This document shows positions 6,458-15,209 of a stretch of 19,824 nt of DNA, one piece after another; the first letter of the stretch is position 1; each line of letters starts with the position of its first letter. Source of the DNA: Gammaproteobacteria bacterium (GTDB taxonomy: Bacteria > Pseudomonadota > Gammaproteobacteria > Granulosicoccales > Granulosicoccaceae); the NCBI GenBank assembly GCA_020444765.1, contig JAGRHW010000016.1:1-19824 (forward strand), given 5' to 3'. The position numbers and the translations under genes are program-made. Under the pieces are notes generated by a model that was given only the letters and a program-made list of their open reading frames with translations, was not told where the DNA came from and made no database searches.

Positions 6458-7327
6458 ATGGATGTTTTTCTTGCACAGTCTTTTGCCGGGCTGAGTATAG
6501 CTTCAATTTTATTGTTGATAGCCCTCGGCCTGGCAATTATCTACGGCACCATGGGGGTGATTAATCTCGCACATGGTGAGTTCGTTATGCTGGGTGCGTA
6601 CGCAACCTGGTTTCTTCAATATTATACGGGTATAGGTCTTATACCAAGTCTTTTGATTGTTTTTCTGGTTGTTGGCTTTATAGGCTGGATAATAGAGCGT
6701 GGCATTGTTCGTCATCTTTATAACAGGCCGCTGGATACGATTCTTGCCACCTGGGGGATCGGTATCATCCTGCAGCAACTGGTGCGCATGACGGCAGGTC
6801 CTGAGTTGCGTTACGTCGAATTACCAAAAATGCTGAACGGCGGTGTCAGCGTTTTCGGTGTCCATATGTCTCTCTACCGCCTGTTTATTATTTTCGTGAC
6901 CGGCCTGCTTATCGCGGGTACCTGGTACGTTCTGATGAAAACCGAATTCGGTACCAAACTCAGGGCGGTTACACAGAATCCGGAAATGTCAGAATGTTCC
7001 GGTATTAACAGTCAGCGTGTTTATGGCGCTACCTTCGCGCTTGGTGCGGGACTGGCCGGTGTGGCCGGGGCGCTTGTTGCGCCAATAAAAAGCGTTTCAC
7101 CGGATATGGGGACTAATTTTGTTGTTGATGCGTTTATGGTCGTCGTGGTCGGTGGCATTGGTAGCCTGGCCGGAACTGCAGTTTCCGCGGCATTGCTCGG
7201 CGAGGTAACAGCCGGTTTTGCCTATCTCCTCAATGACACGCTTGCCAAAGCGATTGTATTCATCGCCGTGGTCATTCTAATCCGGTTCAGACCGCAAGGT
7301 TTGTTCGCGCAAAAATTCAGAAAGTAG
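6458..7327 (+). CDS. Amide/urea ABC transporter permease, UrtB/FmdE (LivH) type
   Basis: A 289-residue inner-membrane protein of the LivH/UrtB permease family, one half of the transmembrane channel for amide or urea uptake. It is strongly hydrophobic with about eight predicted helices. Family signatures include GLAIIYGTMGVINLAHGEF (about 25-43), the GTKLRAVTQNPEMSECSGIN cytoplasmic loop that contacts the ATPase, and FVVDAFMVVVVGGIGSLAGT near the end. It finishes IRFRPQGLFAQKFRK, typical of the family. I chose ATG at 6458; TTG at 6455 is an alternative in the same frame, and AGGTGATGAG upstream provides the ribosome site. It follows the binding protein after 124 bases containing a stable hairpin, and the partner permease starts 12 bases later. 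Confidence 0.88.
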   Translation: MDVFLAQSFAGLSIASILLLIALGLAIIYGTMGVINLAHGEFVMLGAYATWFLQYYTGIGLIPSLLIVFLVVGFIGWIIERGIVRHLYNRPLDTILATWGIGIILQQLVRMTAGPELRYVELPKMLNGGVSVFGVHMSLYRLFIIFVTGLLIAGTWYVLMKTEFGTKLRAVTQNPEMSECSGINSQRVYGATFALGAGLAGVAGALVAPIKSVSPDMGTNFVVDAFMVVVVGGIGSLAGTAVSAALLGEVTAGFAYLLNDTLAKAIVFIAVVILIRFRPQGLFAQKFRK

Positions 7328-7339
7328 GTTGGTTACTCC

Positions 7340-8452
7340 ATGAAAGCAGAAACTTTGCGAACTCTGGCCGGTTATATCATATTTTCATTGATCATTCTGG
7401 CCGTACCATTTGTTATCGAAGACGCGTTTACGCTGAATAAATATTCACGCTACCTGACGCTCGGTTTGGCAACCATGGCCCTGAGTCTTGCCTGGGGTTA
7501 TACGGGCATACTCAATCTCGGTCATGCCGCGTTTTTTGGCCTGGGGGCTTATTGTGCGGCGATGTACCTGAAGCTCAAAACGGTGCCTGCACATACCGGT
7601 GCCGGCGGTTTGCCAGACTTTATGGTCTGGAACAACGTAGAACAGCTGCCCTGGTTCTGGGAGCTTTTCCATTCGGGTATTCTTACCTTTATTGCCGGCA
7701 TAGGTGTGCCCGTGCTACTGGCCTTTATCGTCGGCTGGTTTTCTTTCAGAGCCCGTATTTCTGGTGTTTTTATAGCAATCATAACTTTGGCGATGCTGGT
7801 CGTGGTTAATCTGCTGCTGGTCGATCAGCAGAAATACACCGGCGGTCTGAACGGTATAACCGATCTGGAATGGCTAACAGCTTTCGGGATTGAGTTCGAT
7901 CCCTACGGCAAGAGTTTTTATTATCTTTCAGCCGGAACCCTGATCGTCTGCCTGTTCGGTGCCCTGGCGCTCACCAAATCCAAGGCTGGCCTGATATTCC
8001 AGGCGGTCAAGAATGACCCGGACAGAGCGCGCTTTCTGGGTTATGACGTATCCGCCTTTGAAATACTGGCTTTCACTGTATCGGCGGGTATCGCCGGAAT
8101 TGCCGGCATGTTGTACGCCATGGTTCTTGAGTTTGCCTCGCCAACTTTTGTCAGCGTTTCTCTCAGTCTGTCGATGGTCATCTGGTGCGCCGTCGGTGGT
8201 AGAGCTTCCCTGCTGGCGGCAACAATAGGGGCCATAGCTGTTAATGCGGCGCAAGGCAGCCTCTCTGAGTCTTTCCTTGACACCTGGCAGCTTATTCTTG
8301 GCGCCCTGTTTATCTTGGTTGTGCTGTTTTTACCCAACGGCCTTATCAGTATATTCGATGAAATCAGGGGCCGCCGGGTAAAAGCCAAATCCGCCAAGGC
8401 TGTTGCCAATGGTTCCATCAGCATTCAAGGAGGCAGCCGTGGCTTATCTTGA
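7340..8452 (+). CDS. Amide/urea ABC transporter permease, UrtC/FmdF (LivM) type
   Basis: A 370-residue LivM/UrtC-like permease that pairs with the preceding UrtB-type subunit. It has multiple hydrophobic helices. The conserved block AWGYTGILNLGHAAFFGLGAY lies near residue 51. The loop LIFQAVKNDPDRARFLGYDV is the ATPase-contacting region. VSLSLSMVIWCAVGGRASL and LPNGLISIFDEIR near the end are typical of UrtC. The insert carrying PAHTGAGGLPDFMVWNNVEQ (about 78-97) is probably periplasmic and resembles the longer loop of urea-type LivM relatives. The gene starts 12 bases after the upstream permease and overlaps the next gene by 14 bases, showing tight translational coupling. Confidence 0.88.
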   Translation: MKAETLRTLAGYIIFSLIILAVPFVIEDAFTLNKYSRYLTLGLATMALSLAWGYTGILNLGHAAFFGLGAYCAAMYLKLKTVPAHTGAGGLPDFMVWNNVEQLPWFWELFHSGILTFIAGIGVPVLLAFIVGWFSFRARISGVFIAIITLAMLVVVNLLLVDQQKYTGGLNGITDLEWLTAFGIEFDPYGKSFYYLSAGTLIVCLFGALALTKSKAGLIFQAVKNDPDRARFLGYDVSAFEILAFTVSAGIAGIAGMLYAMVLEFASPTFVSVSLSLSMVIWCAVGGRASLLAATIGAIAVNAAQGSLSESFLDTWQLILGALFILVVLFLPNGLISIFDEIRGRRVKAKSAKAVANGSISIQGGSRGLS

Positions 8453-9188
8453 AACCAACAATCTTTCAGTCAGTTTTGATGGCTTTAAAGCGGTCGATAG
8501 CCTCAACCTTAATGTCAATAAAGGGGAGTTACGTTGCCTGATCGGCGCGAACGGTGCCGGTAAGTCGACAACACTCGATCTGTTGTGCGGTAAGACAGCA
8601 CAGACATCCGGCTCCATCAAGCTTGATGGACTTGATATCACATCGATGCATGATCATGCACGTGCCAGAGCCGGTATCGGTCGCAAGTTTCAGGTGCCGA
8701 GCGTGTTCAAGGAGATGAGTGTCAGGCAGAACCTGCAACTTGCTGTCAGCACGTTTACTTCGGTGTGGGCAACCATCAAACGTCTGCCGGGCTCGGATGG
8801 TGGCAAACGGATTAACGAAGTGGTTGAACTGACCGGTCTGCAAGACCGCCTTAATACGCAGGCAGGTTTTCTTTCGCACGGAGAAACCCAGTGGCTTGAA
8901 ATAGCCATGCTGCTTATCCAGGACTCGAAAGTCATCCTGATGGATGAGCCGACCGCGGGTATGACCATCGGTGAAACCCAGAAGACCGCACAAATATTCA
9001 ACTCGCTGAAGGGCAAACACACCTTGCTGGTCGTTGAGCACGATATGACGTTCGTTCGGGAAATCGCCGAAATAATCACAGTCATGCACCAAGGAAAAAT
9101 ACTTGCCGAAGGTACTGTTGAGCAAATCGAGGTCGACCCGAAAGTCAGGGAAGCCTATCTCGGCAGCGGAGATATATCCCATGCTTGA
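8439..9188 (+). CDS. Amide/urea ABC transporter ATPase, UrtD (LivG) type
   Basis: A 249-residue ATPase powering the uptake system from the cytoplasmic side. Walker A GANGAGKST is at residues 36-44, the Q-loop glutamine at 85, the signature LSHGE at 145-149 followed by TQWLEIAMLL, Walker B VILMDE at 165-170 and the switch His at 201 (VVEHDM). The LSHGE-QWLEI form is characteristic of UrtD. I chose the GTG at 8439 because AAGGAGG (8427-8433) sits 5 bases before it and the protein then opens at AYLETNNLSVSFDGF, as family members do. An in-frame ATG at 8403 has no such site and would lie deeper inside the permease gene. It overlaps urtC-like by 14 bases and the next ATPase by 8. Confidence 0.9.
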   Translation: MAYLETNNLSVSFDGFKAVDSLNLNVNKGELRCLIGANGAGKSTTLDLLCGKTAQTSGSIKLDGLDITSMHDHARARAGIGRKFQVPSVFKEMSVRQNLQLAVSTFTSVWATIKRLPGSDGGKRINEVVELTGLQDRLNTQAGFLSHGETQWLEIAMLLIQDSKVILMDEPTAGMTIGETQKTAQIFNSLKGKHTLLVVEHDMTFVREIAEIITVMHQGKILAEGTVEQIEVDPKVREAYLGSGDISHA

Positions 9189-9876
9189 AATGAATGCAGT
9201 AGATTCCTTCTATGGTAACAGTCCTGTATTACAAAATATTGATCTTACGGTTTCTGACGGTGAATTCTTCAGTGTGCTGGGAAGAAACGGTGTCGGTAAA
9301 ACAGCGCTGATGAGGACTGTTATGGGTTTGACCGACAGGTCTACAGGACAGCTTGTATTTAACGGCGAAGAGATCGGTAAGCTTCCGACAAATCTCAGGG
9401 CCAAAAAGGGGATTGCCTATGTTCCGCAGGGACGCGGCATACTCCCCAAATTCTCGGTTCGCGAGAATATTCTGATGGGTACGTTTTCCCGAACCGATGG
9501 CCTCAGGGAAATGCCTGAAAAAATACTGGATATGTTCCCCTACATCAAAGAAAACCTTCATCGGCAGGCGGGTAATTTATCCGGCGGTCAGCAGCAACAG
9601 CTTGCCATAACCCGGGCGCTCGCCGGCAACCCAAAGACACTATTACTCGACGAGCCAACAGAAGGCATACAACCGAATATCGTCGAACAGATCGAGCAGG
9701 CGATAGTGTCGCTGAATAAGGAATTTCACTTAACGATTATTCTGGTTGAACAAAATGTAAATTTTGCGCGTCGCGCCTCTGACAATTACCTCATTCTGGA
9801 AAAGGGGCGGGTAGCAGCAAAAGGTGACATCAAGGAGTTAACCGACGATGTGGTTAATCGTCATATGACTCTGTAG
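9181..9876 (+). CDS. Amide/urea ABC transporter ATPase, UrtE (LivF) type
   Basis: A 231-residue second ATPase of the uptake system, forming a heterodimer with the UrtD-type subunit. Walker A GRNGVGKT is at residues 34-41, the Q-loop at 83, LSGGQ at 133-137 and Walker [19 protein letters not shown] from 154. The EGIQPNIV block is typical of UrtE. The switch position has Gln (VEQNV), as is usual in LivF/UrtE proteins. The ATG at 9181 is chosen because the product opens [12 protein letters not shown] as in relatives. It overlaps the UrtD-type stop by 8 bases (ATGCTTGA), and CGGAG lies just upstream. The amidase gene begins 38 bases after it, joining transport to hydrolysis in one operon. Confidence 0.9.
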   Translation: MLEMNAVDSFYGNSPVLQNIDLTVSDGEFFSVLGRNGVGKTALMRTVMGLTDRSTGQLVFNGEEIGKLPTNLRAKKGIAYVPQGRGILPKFSVRENILMGTFSRTDGLREMPEKILDMFPYIKENLHRQAGNLSGGQQQQLAITRALAGNPKTLLLDEPTEGIQPNIVEQIEQAIVSLNKEFHLTIILVEQNVNFARRASDNYLILEKGRVAAKGDIKELTDDVVNRHMTL

Positions 9877-9914
9877 TTGTCAGGCTTTTTCTTATAATTA
9901 TTAGGAGAGTAACT

Positions 9915-10955
9915 ATGTTTCATGGTGACATATCGAGCAGCAAAGATACCGCTGGAGTTGCCGTTGTTAATTACAAAATGCCGCGCTTGCATACCAGAGA
10001 GGAAGTTCTCGACAATTGCCGGAAGATAGCCGAGATGATCAAAGGCATGAAAGTCGGTCTACCCGGTATGGACCTGGTTATTTTTCCGGAATACAGCACC
10101 CACGGCATTATGTACGATGAAAAGGAGATGTATGAGACTGCCTCGGAATGTCCCGGCGCTGAAACAGAAATCTTCGCCGAAGCCTGCCGGTCTGCGAAAG
10201 TCTGGGGCGTGTTCTCACTGACCGGTGAACGCCATGAGGAACACCCGAACAAGGCTCCCTACAACACACTGATACTGATGAACGACAAAGGCGAGATCGT
10301 TCAAAAGTACCGGAAAATCATGCCCTGGGTGCCGATTGAAGGCTGGTATCCCGGAAATTGCACCTATGTCAACGAAGGTCCAAAAGGCCTGAAAATCAGC
10401 CTGATCATCTGCGATGACGGCAACTATCCCGAAATCTGGCGCGATTGTGCGATGAGGGGCGCTGAACTGATCGTACGTTGTCAGGGCTATATGTATCCCG
10501 CCAAGGAACAGCAGGTGACCATGGCCAAAGCGATGGCGTGGGCCAATAATTGTTATGTAGCAGTCGCCAATGCCACCGGCTTCGATGGTGTTTATTCCTA
10601 CTTCGGTTATTCCTCGATCATCGGATTCGACGGCCGCACGCTCGGCGCCTGCGCCGAGGAGGAAATGGGTATTCAGTACGCCCAGCTTTCTGTTTCAGCG
10701 ATTCGCGATGCGCGCAAGAACGGCCAGTCCCAGAATCATTTGTTCAAGCTGTTGCATCGGGGTTACACCGGCATGATCAATTCGGGTGATGGTGAAACCG
10801 GCGTCGCCCAATGTCCCTTCGATTTTTACAAGAAGTGGGTGACTGATCCGGAAGGCACCCGCAAGGAAGTCGAGGCAATCACGCGCGAAACCGTTGGAAC
10901 TTCTGAATGTCCGCTGGACGGTATCCCCAATGAGAAAACCGCTTCGCATCGCTAG
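9915..10955 (+). CDS. amiE: AmiE, aliphatic amidase (acylamide amidohydrolase)
   Basis: A 346-residue nitrilase-superfamily enzyme of the same length as Pseudomonas AmiE and near-identical to it over long stretches ([47 protein letters not shown]). It hydrolyses short-chain aliphatic amides such as acetamide and propionamide to the acid and ammonia in the cytoplasm. The catalytic triad is intact: Glu59 (FPEYS), Lys134 (KYRKI) and Cys166 (LIICDDGN), with Glu142 (PIEGWYPG) also present. Position 139 is Val where I recall Cys in Pseudomonas. An AGGAG site around 9903 precedes the ATG. It follows the transporter ATPase by 38 bases and should be co-transcribed, so imported amide is turned into ammonia for nitrogen supply and acid for carbon. 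A structured RNA element follows the stop. Confidence 0.96.
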   Translation: MFHGDISSSKDTAGVAVVNYKMPRLHTREEVLDNCRKIAEMIKGMKVGLPGMDLVIFPEYSTHGIMYDEKEMYETASECPGAETEIFAEACRSAKVWGVFSLTGERHEEHPNKAPYNTLILMNDKGEIVQKYRKIMPWVPIEGWYPGNCTYVNEGPKGLKISLIICDDGNYPEIWRDCAMRGAELIVRCQGYMYPAKEQQVTMAKAMAWANNCYVAVANATGFDGVYSYFGYSSIIGFDGRTLGACAEEEMGIQYAQLSVSAIRDARKNGQSQNHLFKLLHRGYTGMINSGDGETGVAQCPFDFYKKWVTDPEGTRKEVEAITRETVGTSECPLDGIPNEKTASHR

Positions 10956-10957
10956 AA

Positions 10958-11040
10958 GCTGAAACCGGGACGAGGGGCAAAGGCGTTATGTCTTTGCCCC
11001 TGCAAAATCCCCGGCATCGGGTTGATCCCGATGTTTCAGC
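10958..11040 (+). other. Three-way-junction RNA element between amiE and the AAA+ gene
   Basis: An outer stem GCTGAAAC (10958-10965) pairs with GTTTCAGC (11033-11040). It encloses two hairpins: AGGGGCAAAG (10973-10982) with CTTTGCCCCT (10992-11001), a perfect 10 bp, and CATCGGG (11015-11021) with CCCGATG (11027-11033), a perfect 7 bp. The outer and second stems share base 11033, so one pair must give. No T-run follows. It starts 2 bases after the amiE stop and fills most of the gap to the next start. It could be an mRNA-stabilising or processing element or a partial terminator setting the level of the AAA+/VWA genes. Confidence 0.6.
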
Positions 11041-11069
11041 ATTTATAAAAACAATGAGCGACATCCATC

Positions 11070-11867
11070 ATGCAGTTGAATGAATATCTGATAGATCTTG
11101 AACCCTATTACCACTCGACCGGCAGAGAAGTCAGTCACTTCGAAGCGGCTTTTGCCGATCGCATGCCCGTCATGTTGAAGGGACCCACCGGTTGCGGAAA
11201 AACACGCTTCGTCGAGCATATGGCGTGGAAGCTCGGAAAACCGCTGGTGACGGTTTCCTGTCATGAAGACATGACCGCCTCCGATCTGGTCGGCCGTTAC
11301 CTGCTCGATGCCCAGGGTACGGTCTGGCATGACGGCCCGCTGACTCTGGCGGTGCGGTACGGTGCGATCTGTTATCTCGATGAAATTGTCGAGGCGCGCC
11401 AGGACACCACGGTCGTGATTCACTCGCTGACCGACGACCGACGTATTTTGCCTTTGGAGAAAAAAAATGAAGTCCTGAAAGCGCACCCGGACTTTCACCT
11501 GGTTATCTCCTATAACCCGGGATATCAAAGTGTGCTCAAGGACCTCAAGGAATCGACCAAGCAGCGTTTCGCCGCGATCGATTTCAATTATCCTGCCGCC
11601 GATCTGGAGTCGGAGATAATCGCCCATGAATCGGGGATTGATATTGCATTATCAAGAAAACTCGTAAACATCGCCGAAAGATCCCGGAATCTTAAAGGAC
11701 ACGGGCTGGAGGAGGGCGCATCGACCCGTATGCTTATTCATGTTGGCAAGCTTATCGGACGTGGTGTACCTCTGGAGGAAGCCTGTGAAATCGCCCTGAC
11801 ATTGCCGATCACCGATGACCCCGATATTCGTAAAGCCTTGGGGACGGCTATTGCAGCGTGCGCCTGA
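11070..11867 (+). CDS. MoxR-type AAA+ ATPase (NorQ/CbbQ/NirQ family)
   Basis: A 265-residue AAA+ protein of the CbbQ/NirQ/NorQ/GvpN group of the MoxR family. Walker A GPTGCGKT is at residues 38-45, Walker [10 protein letters not shown] around 101-109 and sensor-1 Asn in VISYNPGY. The [16 protein letters not shown] block is a hallmark of the NorQ/CbbQ group. These ATPases work with a VWA protein to insert cofactors into, or reactivate, a target enzyme, as CbbQ-CbbO does for Rubisco and NorQ-NorD for nitric oxide reductase. The partner VWA gene starts 19 bases downstream. No nor or cbb gene is near, so the client is probably in the amide pathway (inference). Pseudomonas ami operons also carry an ATPase gene, amiB. 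The ribosome site is weak. An upstream ATG at 11054 is out of frame and opens only nine codons. Confidence 0.9.
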   Translation: MQLNEYLIDLEPYYHSTGREVSHFEAAFADRMPVMLKGPTGCGKTRFVEHMAWKLGKPLVTVSCHEDMTASDLVGRYLLDAQGTVWHDGPLTLAVRYGAICYLDEIVEARQDTTVVIHSLTDDRRILPLEKKNEVLKAHPDFHLVISYNPGYQSVLKDLKESTKQRFAAIDFNYPAADLESEIIAHESGIDIALSRKLVNIAERSRNLKGHGLEEGASTRMLIHVGKLIGRGVPLEEACEIALTLPITDDPDIRKALGTAIAACA

Positions 11868-11886
11868 ACCGTGAAGTTGGGATAAC

Positions 11887-14178
11887 ATGACAAAGTCTGC
11901 TACAGGGCAATCCCCTCAAACCGTTTCTGATAAAAACAAAATCGCCGGGAGCGATTTATCGCGACAAACAGCAGACGGGCATTTCCCGGGCCTCACCGGT
12001 GAAGCGTGGCTGAAAGCCTGTAACAGGATTCAGCATGCCGGATACGGCATGTCTGTATATAACGCATACGTGGGGTATTCATCCGAACTGGCCGGGCTGG
12101 TTGGTCCGGAGCGTGCCATCGCACTGGCCGATACCGTTTCATCACTGGCCATAAAAGCTGGTCGTGCCGCAGCCGCGATGTTGCCTGCAGCAGCGGTCAG
12201 GGCCGCGATCAAACTTGAGCGGGACCCGATTCGCTTCAGTGCCTGGGCCAACCTGATGGAACGGTTTGCCAACCTTGCCCCCGAATCGATTCCACTGGTA
12301 CTGGAGCAGACGGATCGTTTATTAACACAATTGAACGTTTCCCGTCTGGAAGCCTGGATACTCGCTGGTATCCGATCCGCCGGTTCCGACGCGGAGAAAA
12401 GACGCGCTTTTTTTTCATTTGAAGATCCGGAAGCCGGGCGATGGCTGGAGCATGAATCCGGCTCGGTTGTTTTTTCAGAGATGGACCGTGAACTGAAGGC
12501 GTTCATGGGCGCACTCTGGGGAGTTCGCGTACCGATTCGCGAACCATCCTCCAACGCGGCCGACAGCGGCCGTCGCCGGGCCAGTTTCGGATCAGGCGTT
12601 ATCCGTATACCGTCAACTTATCCAGGGTTTCGCGGCGAACAGGCGAAAGATCTGTTCCGCGCGGTTATTGCCCATATAGGTGCTCATTATCTGTATTCCG
12701 GCAGTCCTTTCCCGGTCGGAAAGCTCAAGCCTATCCAGGTCGCCCTGGTCTCGCTGATTGAAGATGCCCGCGTCGAGAAGCTGGCCATGCGCGACTTTCC
12801 CGGCCTGCGCCGTCTCTGGTTGCCTTTTCATATCGCGCAGGCATCCGGAGCCCTGACGGCTCCCAGCTTGTTGGCCCGCTTGTCCAGGGCGCTTATGGAC
12901 CCGGATTTTAAGGATGAGAACAGCTGGGTCAATAAGACCAAGGCGATGTTTTACGATCGCCGCAGAGAGTGGGAAAACCCCTTGCTGAGCCGCGAGATCG
13001 GCGGTCTGATCGGCAATGATCTGGGGCAGATGCGCGTCCAGTTCAATGACCGCACCTATACGGTCGAGCCGCCTTATCGTGACGACAATACCGGCCTCTG
13101 GGATTTTGGCGACGCCAGTTCGGCCGATATGTTGGAGTCGGAGATGCTGTTCGATTCCGTTGACATTCAGGAACAGCAGGATGAGGACAAGACTCCTCCC
13201 GATCGGGAAAGAGAAGAGCAGGAACAGGACGAGGCATCGGAAAACAACATTATGTCCGTCGATCTTGTCGAGGAAAACGGCTTACCGGTTGCGCGTTATT
13301 CCGAATACGATTATCTGACCGGTCGCTCCAGACCGGAGTGGACGACGATTGTCGAATATACGCCTACCCCGGGACCGACCAATCTTGTCGACGATATCCT
13401 TGAAAGCCACCCGGCGGTTGTCAATCGCATCAGGGCTTTGATTACCTCAGCCAAGATCAGCCGGCCGCAAAAAGTCATGCGTCAGCCGGAAGGCGAGTTT
13501 CTCGATCTCAATGCGGGGATCGAGGCGATGATCAGCCGTCGCGTCGGCGAACAACCAGACCCGCAGGTTTATGGGCGTTCAGAACGCCGGCAACGGGATT
13601 TGTCTATTCATGTGCTGCTGGATATCTCCGAGTCGACTCGGGATAAAGTGCTCAACTCGAACTGCTCCGTGCTGGATCTGGAGCGACAGGCAACCGCCTT
13701 ATTGGCGCACGCCATGTCCGGCCTTGGGGACCCCTTTGCAATAGCGGCCTTCAGCTCGAATCGCAGAGAGGAGGTGCGTTATCACCGGATAAAGGATTTC
13801 GGCATGCCTTACGGACAAATCGCAAAATCCTACCTGGCGGGACTGGAAAGCGGTTATTCAACGCGTCTCGGTGCGGCCATGCGTCACGCTGCGGCGGATT
13901 TGATAAAACAGCAAACACACCGAAGGTTGCTGCTTGTAATAACCGACGGTGAGCCGTCGGACCTCGATGTTACGGACAAGGCCTATTTGGTGGAGGATGC
14001 CAGGCATGTCATCCATGACCTCGGAATGAGCGGGATCGATGTTTTCTGTGTTGGCCTGGATTCCGGTGGTGACAGCTATCTGACTAGGATTTTCGGTCGC
14101 CGGAATGTCGTGCAGATCGACCGACTCGATCGTTTGCCGGAAAAACTGCCGATGTTATATTTCCGGCTGACGAGCTGA
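11887..14178 (+). CDS. VWA-domain protein, NorD/CbbO-like partner of the AAA+ ATPase
   Basis: A 763-residue protein with a large N-terminal helical region and a C-terminal von Willebrand A domain (about 570-760). The metal-ion-dependent adhesion site is intact: DISES at about 579-583 (Asp-x-Ser-x-Ser), with a later TDGEPSD at about 686-692. A strongly acidic stretch around 430-455 (EQQDEDKTPPDREREEQEQD) is like that before the VWA domain in NorD, CbbO and CobT. Such proteins recruit the client for their MoxR ATPase; the MIDAS ion usually contacts an acidic residue on the target. There is no signal peptide. It lies 19 bases after its ATPase and closes the operon. It converges with a minus-strand gene only 41 bases away, with no obvious terminator hairpin between. 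Its role with amidase or transporter is inferred from context. Confidence 0.87.
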   Translation: MTKSATGQSPQTVSDKNKIAGSDLSRQTADGHFPGLTGEAWLKACNRIQHAGYGMSVYNAYVGYSSELAGLVGPERAIALADTVSSLAIKAGRAAAAMLPAAAVRAAIKLERDPIRFSAWANLMERFANLAPESIPLVLEQTDRLLTQLNVSRLEAWILAGIRSAGSDAEKRRAFFSFEDPEAGRWLEHESGSVVFSEMDRELKAFMGALWGVRVPIREPSSNAADSGRRRASFGSGVIRIPSTYPGFRGEQAKDLFRAVIAHIGAHYLYSGSPFPVGKLKPIQVALVSLIEDARVEKLAMRDFPGLRRLWLPFHIAQASGALTAPSLLARLSRALMDPDFKDENSWVNKTKAMFYDRRREWENPLLSREIGGLIGNDLGQMRVQFNDRTYTVEPPYRDDNTGLWDFGDASSADMLESEMLFDSVDIQEQQDEDKTPPDREREEQEQDEASENNIMSVDLVEENGLPVARYSEYDYLTGRSRPEWTTIVEYTPTPGPTNLVDDILESHPAVVNRIRALITSAKISRPQKVMRQPEGEFLDLNAGIEAMISRRVGEQPDPQVYGRSERRQRDLSIHVLLDISESTRDKVLNSNCSVLDLERQATALLAHAMSGLGDPFAIAAFSSNRREEVRYHRIKDFGMPYGQIAKSYLAGLESGYSTRLGAAMRHAAADLIKQQTHRRLLLVITDGEPSDLDVTDKAYLVEDARHVIHDLGMSGIDVFCVGLDSGGDSYLTRIFGRRNVVQIDRLDRLPEKLPMLYFRLTS

Positions 14179-14219
14179 GTGGCTGATCCGTTATATTTTT
14201 ATACAAGCCTGGAAATACT

Positions 14220-15179
14220 TTAGCTCTTGTCCGGATAAACACGGCTGTTCAAAAAAGAAACAAGCTGACCGGCTACTTCCTCGCCGGCATCTTCCTGAAG
14301 AAAGTGTCCGGCATTCTGCACCAGGTAGAAGGCGGCGTCCGGAAGCTGTTGCGCGATACGTACACCTTCATCGGTTTTCCAGGCCATGTCGCCGTCCGGC
14401 CAGATAAGCTGAACCGGTAAGTTCCAGTGTTCGAGTTCTTTTTTTATCTCATCGATATAGGCGGCGTTCGGATGCTCCGCATGGTTGGGGATTAATTTTG
14501 GGAAAACCGCCAGACCGGCGCGTTTCGACGGTTTGTCGTGGATCATCAGATAGTTCTGCATGGCGCGTGGGTCTACAGGTCGGCGAAATCCGGCGCCGAG
14601 CAGGATCGATGGATTGCCGCTGCGCCATTTCATCCAGACGAATTTTCTAAATAAATCGAGATACCTGATCAGAAAGCTGGAGTAGGCACCGCTCTTGAAA
14701 AGCAGAGTAAAGCCGGGAGGGAGCGGGCCGGTGATAATATTTTTTTCCTTGCGCTCTTTCCGGCTGGATGGAAAACGTTCGATAAACGTATTGAGTATAA
14801 CAAGCCCTTTGATGTTGTCTTTGTGTTCGATGGCGTAACGAAGTGAAATCGGTCCGCCCCAGTCCTGCCCGACGGCGACGATGTTGCGAAGTTCCAACCG
14901 TTTGATCAGTTCGCTCATAAGACCGACCTGTTTCTGCAGACTGTAGTCAGATTCCTTTTCAGGGATATCTGACAGGCCGAAGCCCATCAGATCCGGGACA
15001 AAGCACCGATAACCGGCTTCGACCAGTATCGGGATGATTCTGCGATAAAGATAGCTCCAGCTTGTATTGCCATGCATCAACCAGACTACCGGCCCCCGGC
15101 CTTCATCAAGATAGTGGATTTTTATACCATCCACAGTTGTAAAATGACTTTTAAACGGGTATTCAAATCGACTGGTCAT
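14220..15179 (-). CDS. Alpha/beta hydrolase, haloalkane dehalogenase-like (possibly OleB-like)
   Basis: A 319-residue alpha/beta hydrolase with a haloalkane-dehalogenase layout. The oxyanion/halide motif HGN is at 36-38 (HGNTSWSYLYR). The nucleophile is Asp106 in GQDWGG with the following Trp107, and His292 is in QNAGHFLQED. The acid is probably Asp262 or Asp264 in IWPDGDMAW. An Asp nucleophile points to the dehalogenase/OleB/epoxide hydrolase group rather than to esterases. OleB proteins, which decarboxylate beta-lactones in long-chain olefin synthesis, look the same at this level. The adjacent reductase resembles OleD, but no OleA or OleC gene is in the window. The gene lies 30 bases after the reductase gene and shares its transcript. 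The substrate remains open: halogenated compound, epoxide or beta-lactone. Confidence 0.78.
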   Translation of the reverse strand: MTSRFEYPFKSHFTTVDGIKIHYLDEGRGPVVWLMHGNTSWSYLYRRIIPILVEAGYRCFVPDLMGFGLSDIPEKESDYSLQKQVGLMSELIKRLELRNIVAVGQDWGGPISLRYAIEHKDNIKGLVILNTFIERFPSSRKERKEKNIITGPLPPGFTLLFKSGAYSSFLIRYLDLFRKFVWMKWRSGNPSILLGAGFRRPVDPRAMQNYLMIHDKPSKRAGLAVFPKLIPNHAEHPNAAYIDEIKKELEHWNLPVQLIWPDGDMAWKTDEGVRIAQQLPDAAFYLVQNAGHFLQEDAGEEVAGQLVSFLNSRVYPDKS

Positions 15180-15209
15180 GGATGTGTTTACCTTGTATCA
15201 GGCAGAGAA

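Noticed and set aside
8403..8438. ATG at 8403 as start of the UrtD-type ATPase
   Set aside because: It has no ribosome site and adds residues absent in relatives; GTG 8439 has AAGGAGG 5 bases upstream.
11070..14178. Nitric oxide reductase or Rubisco activation operon (norQD, cbbQO)
   Set aside because: No norCB or cbbLS gene is present; the pair follows amiE directly, so only family-level names are used.
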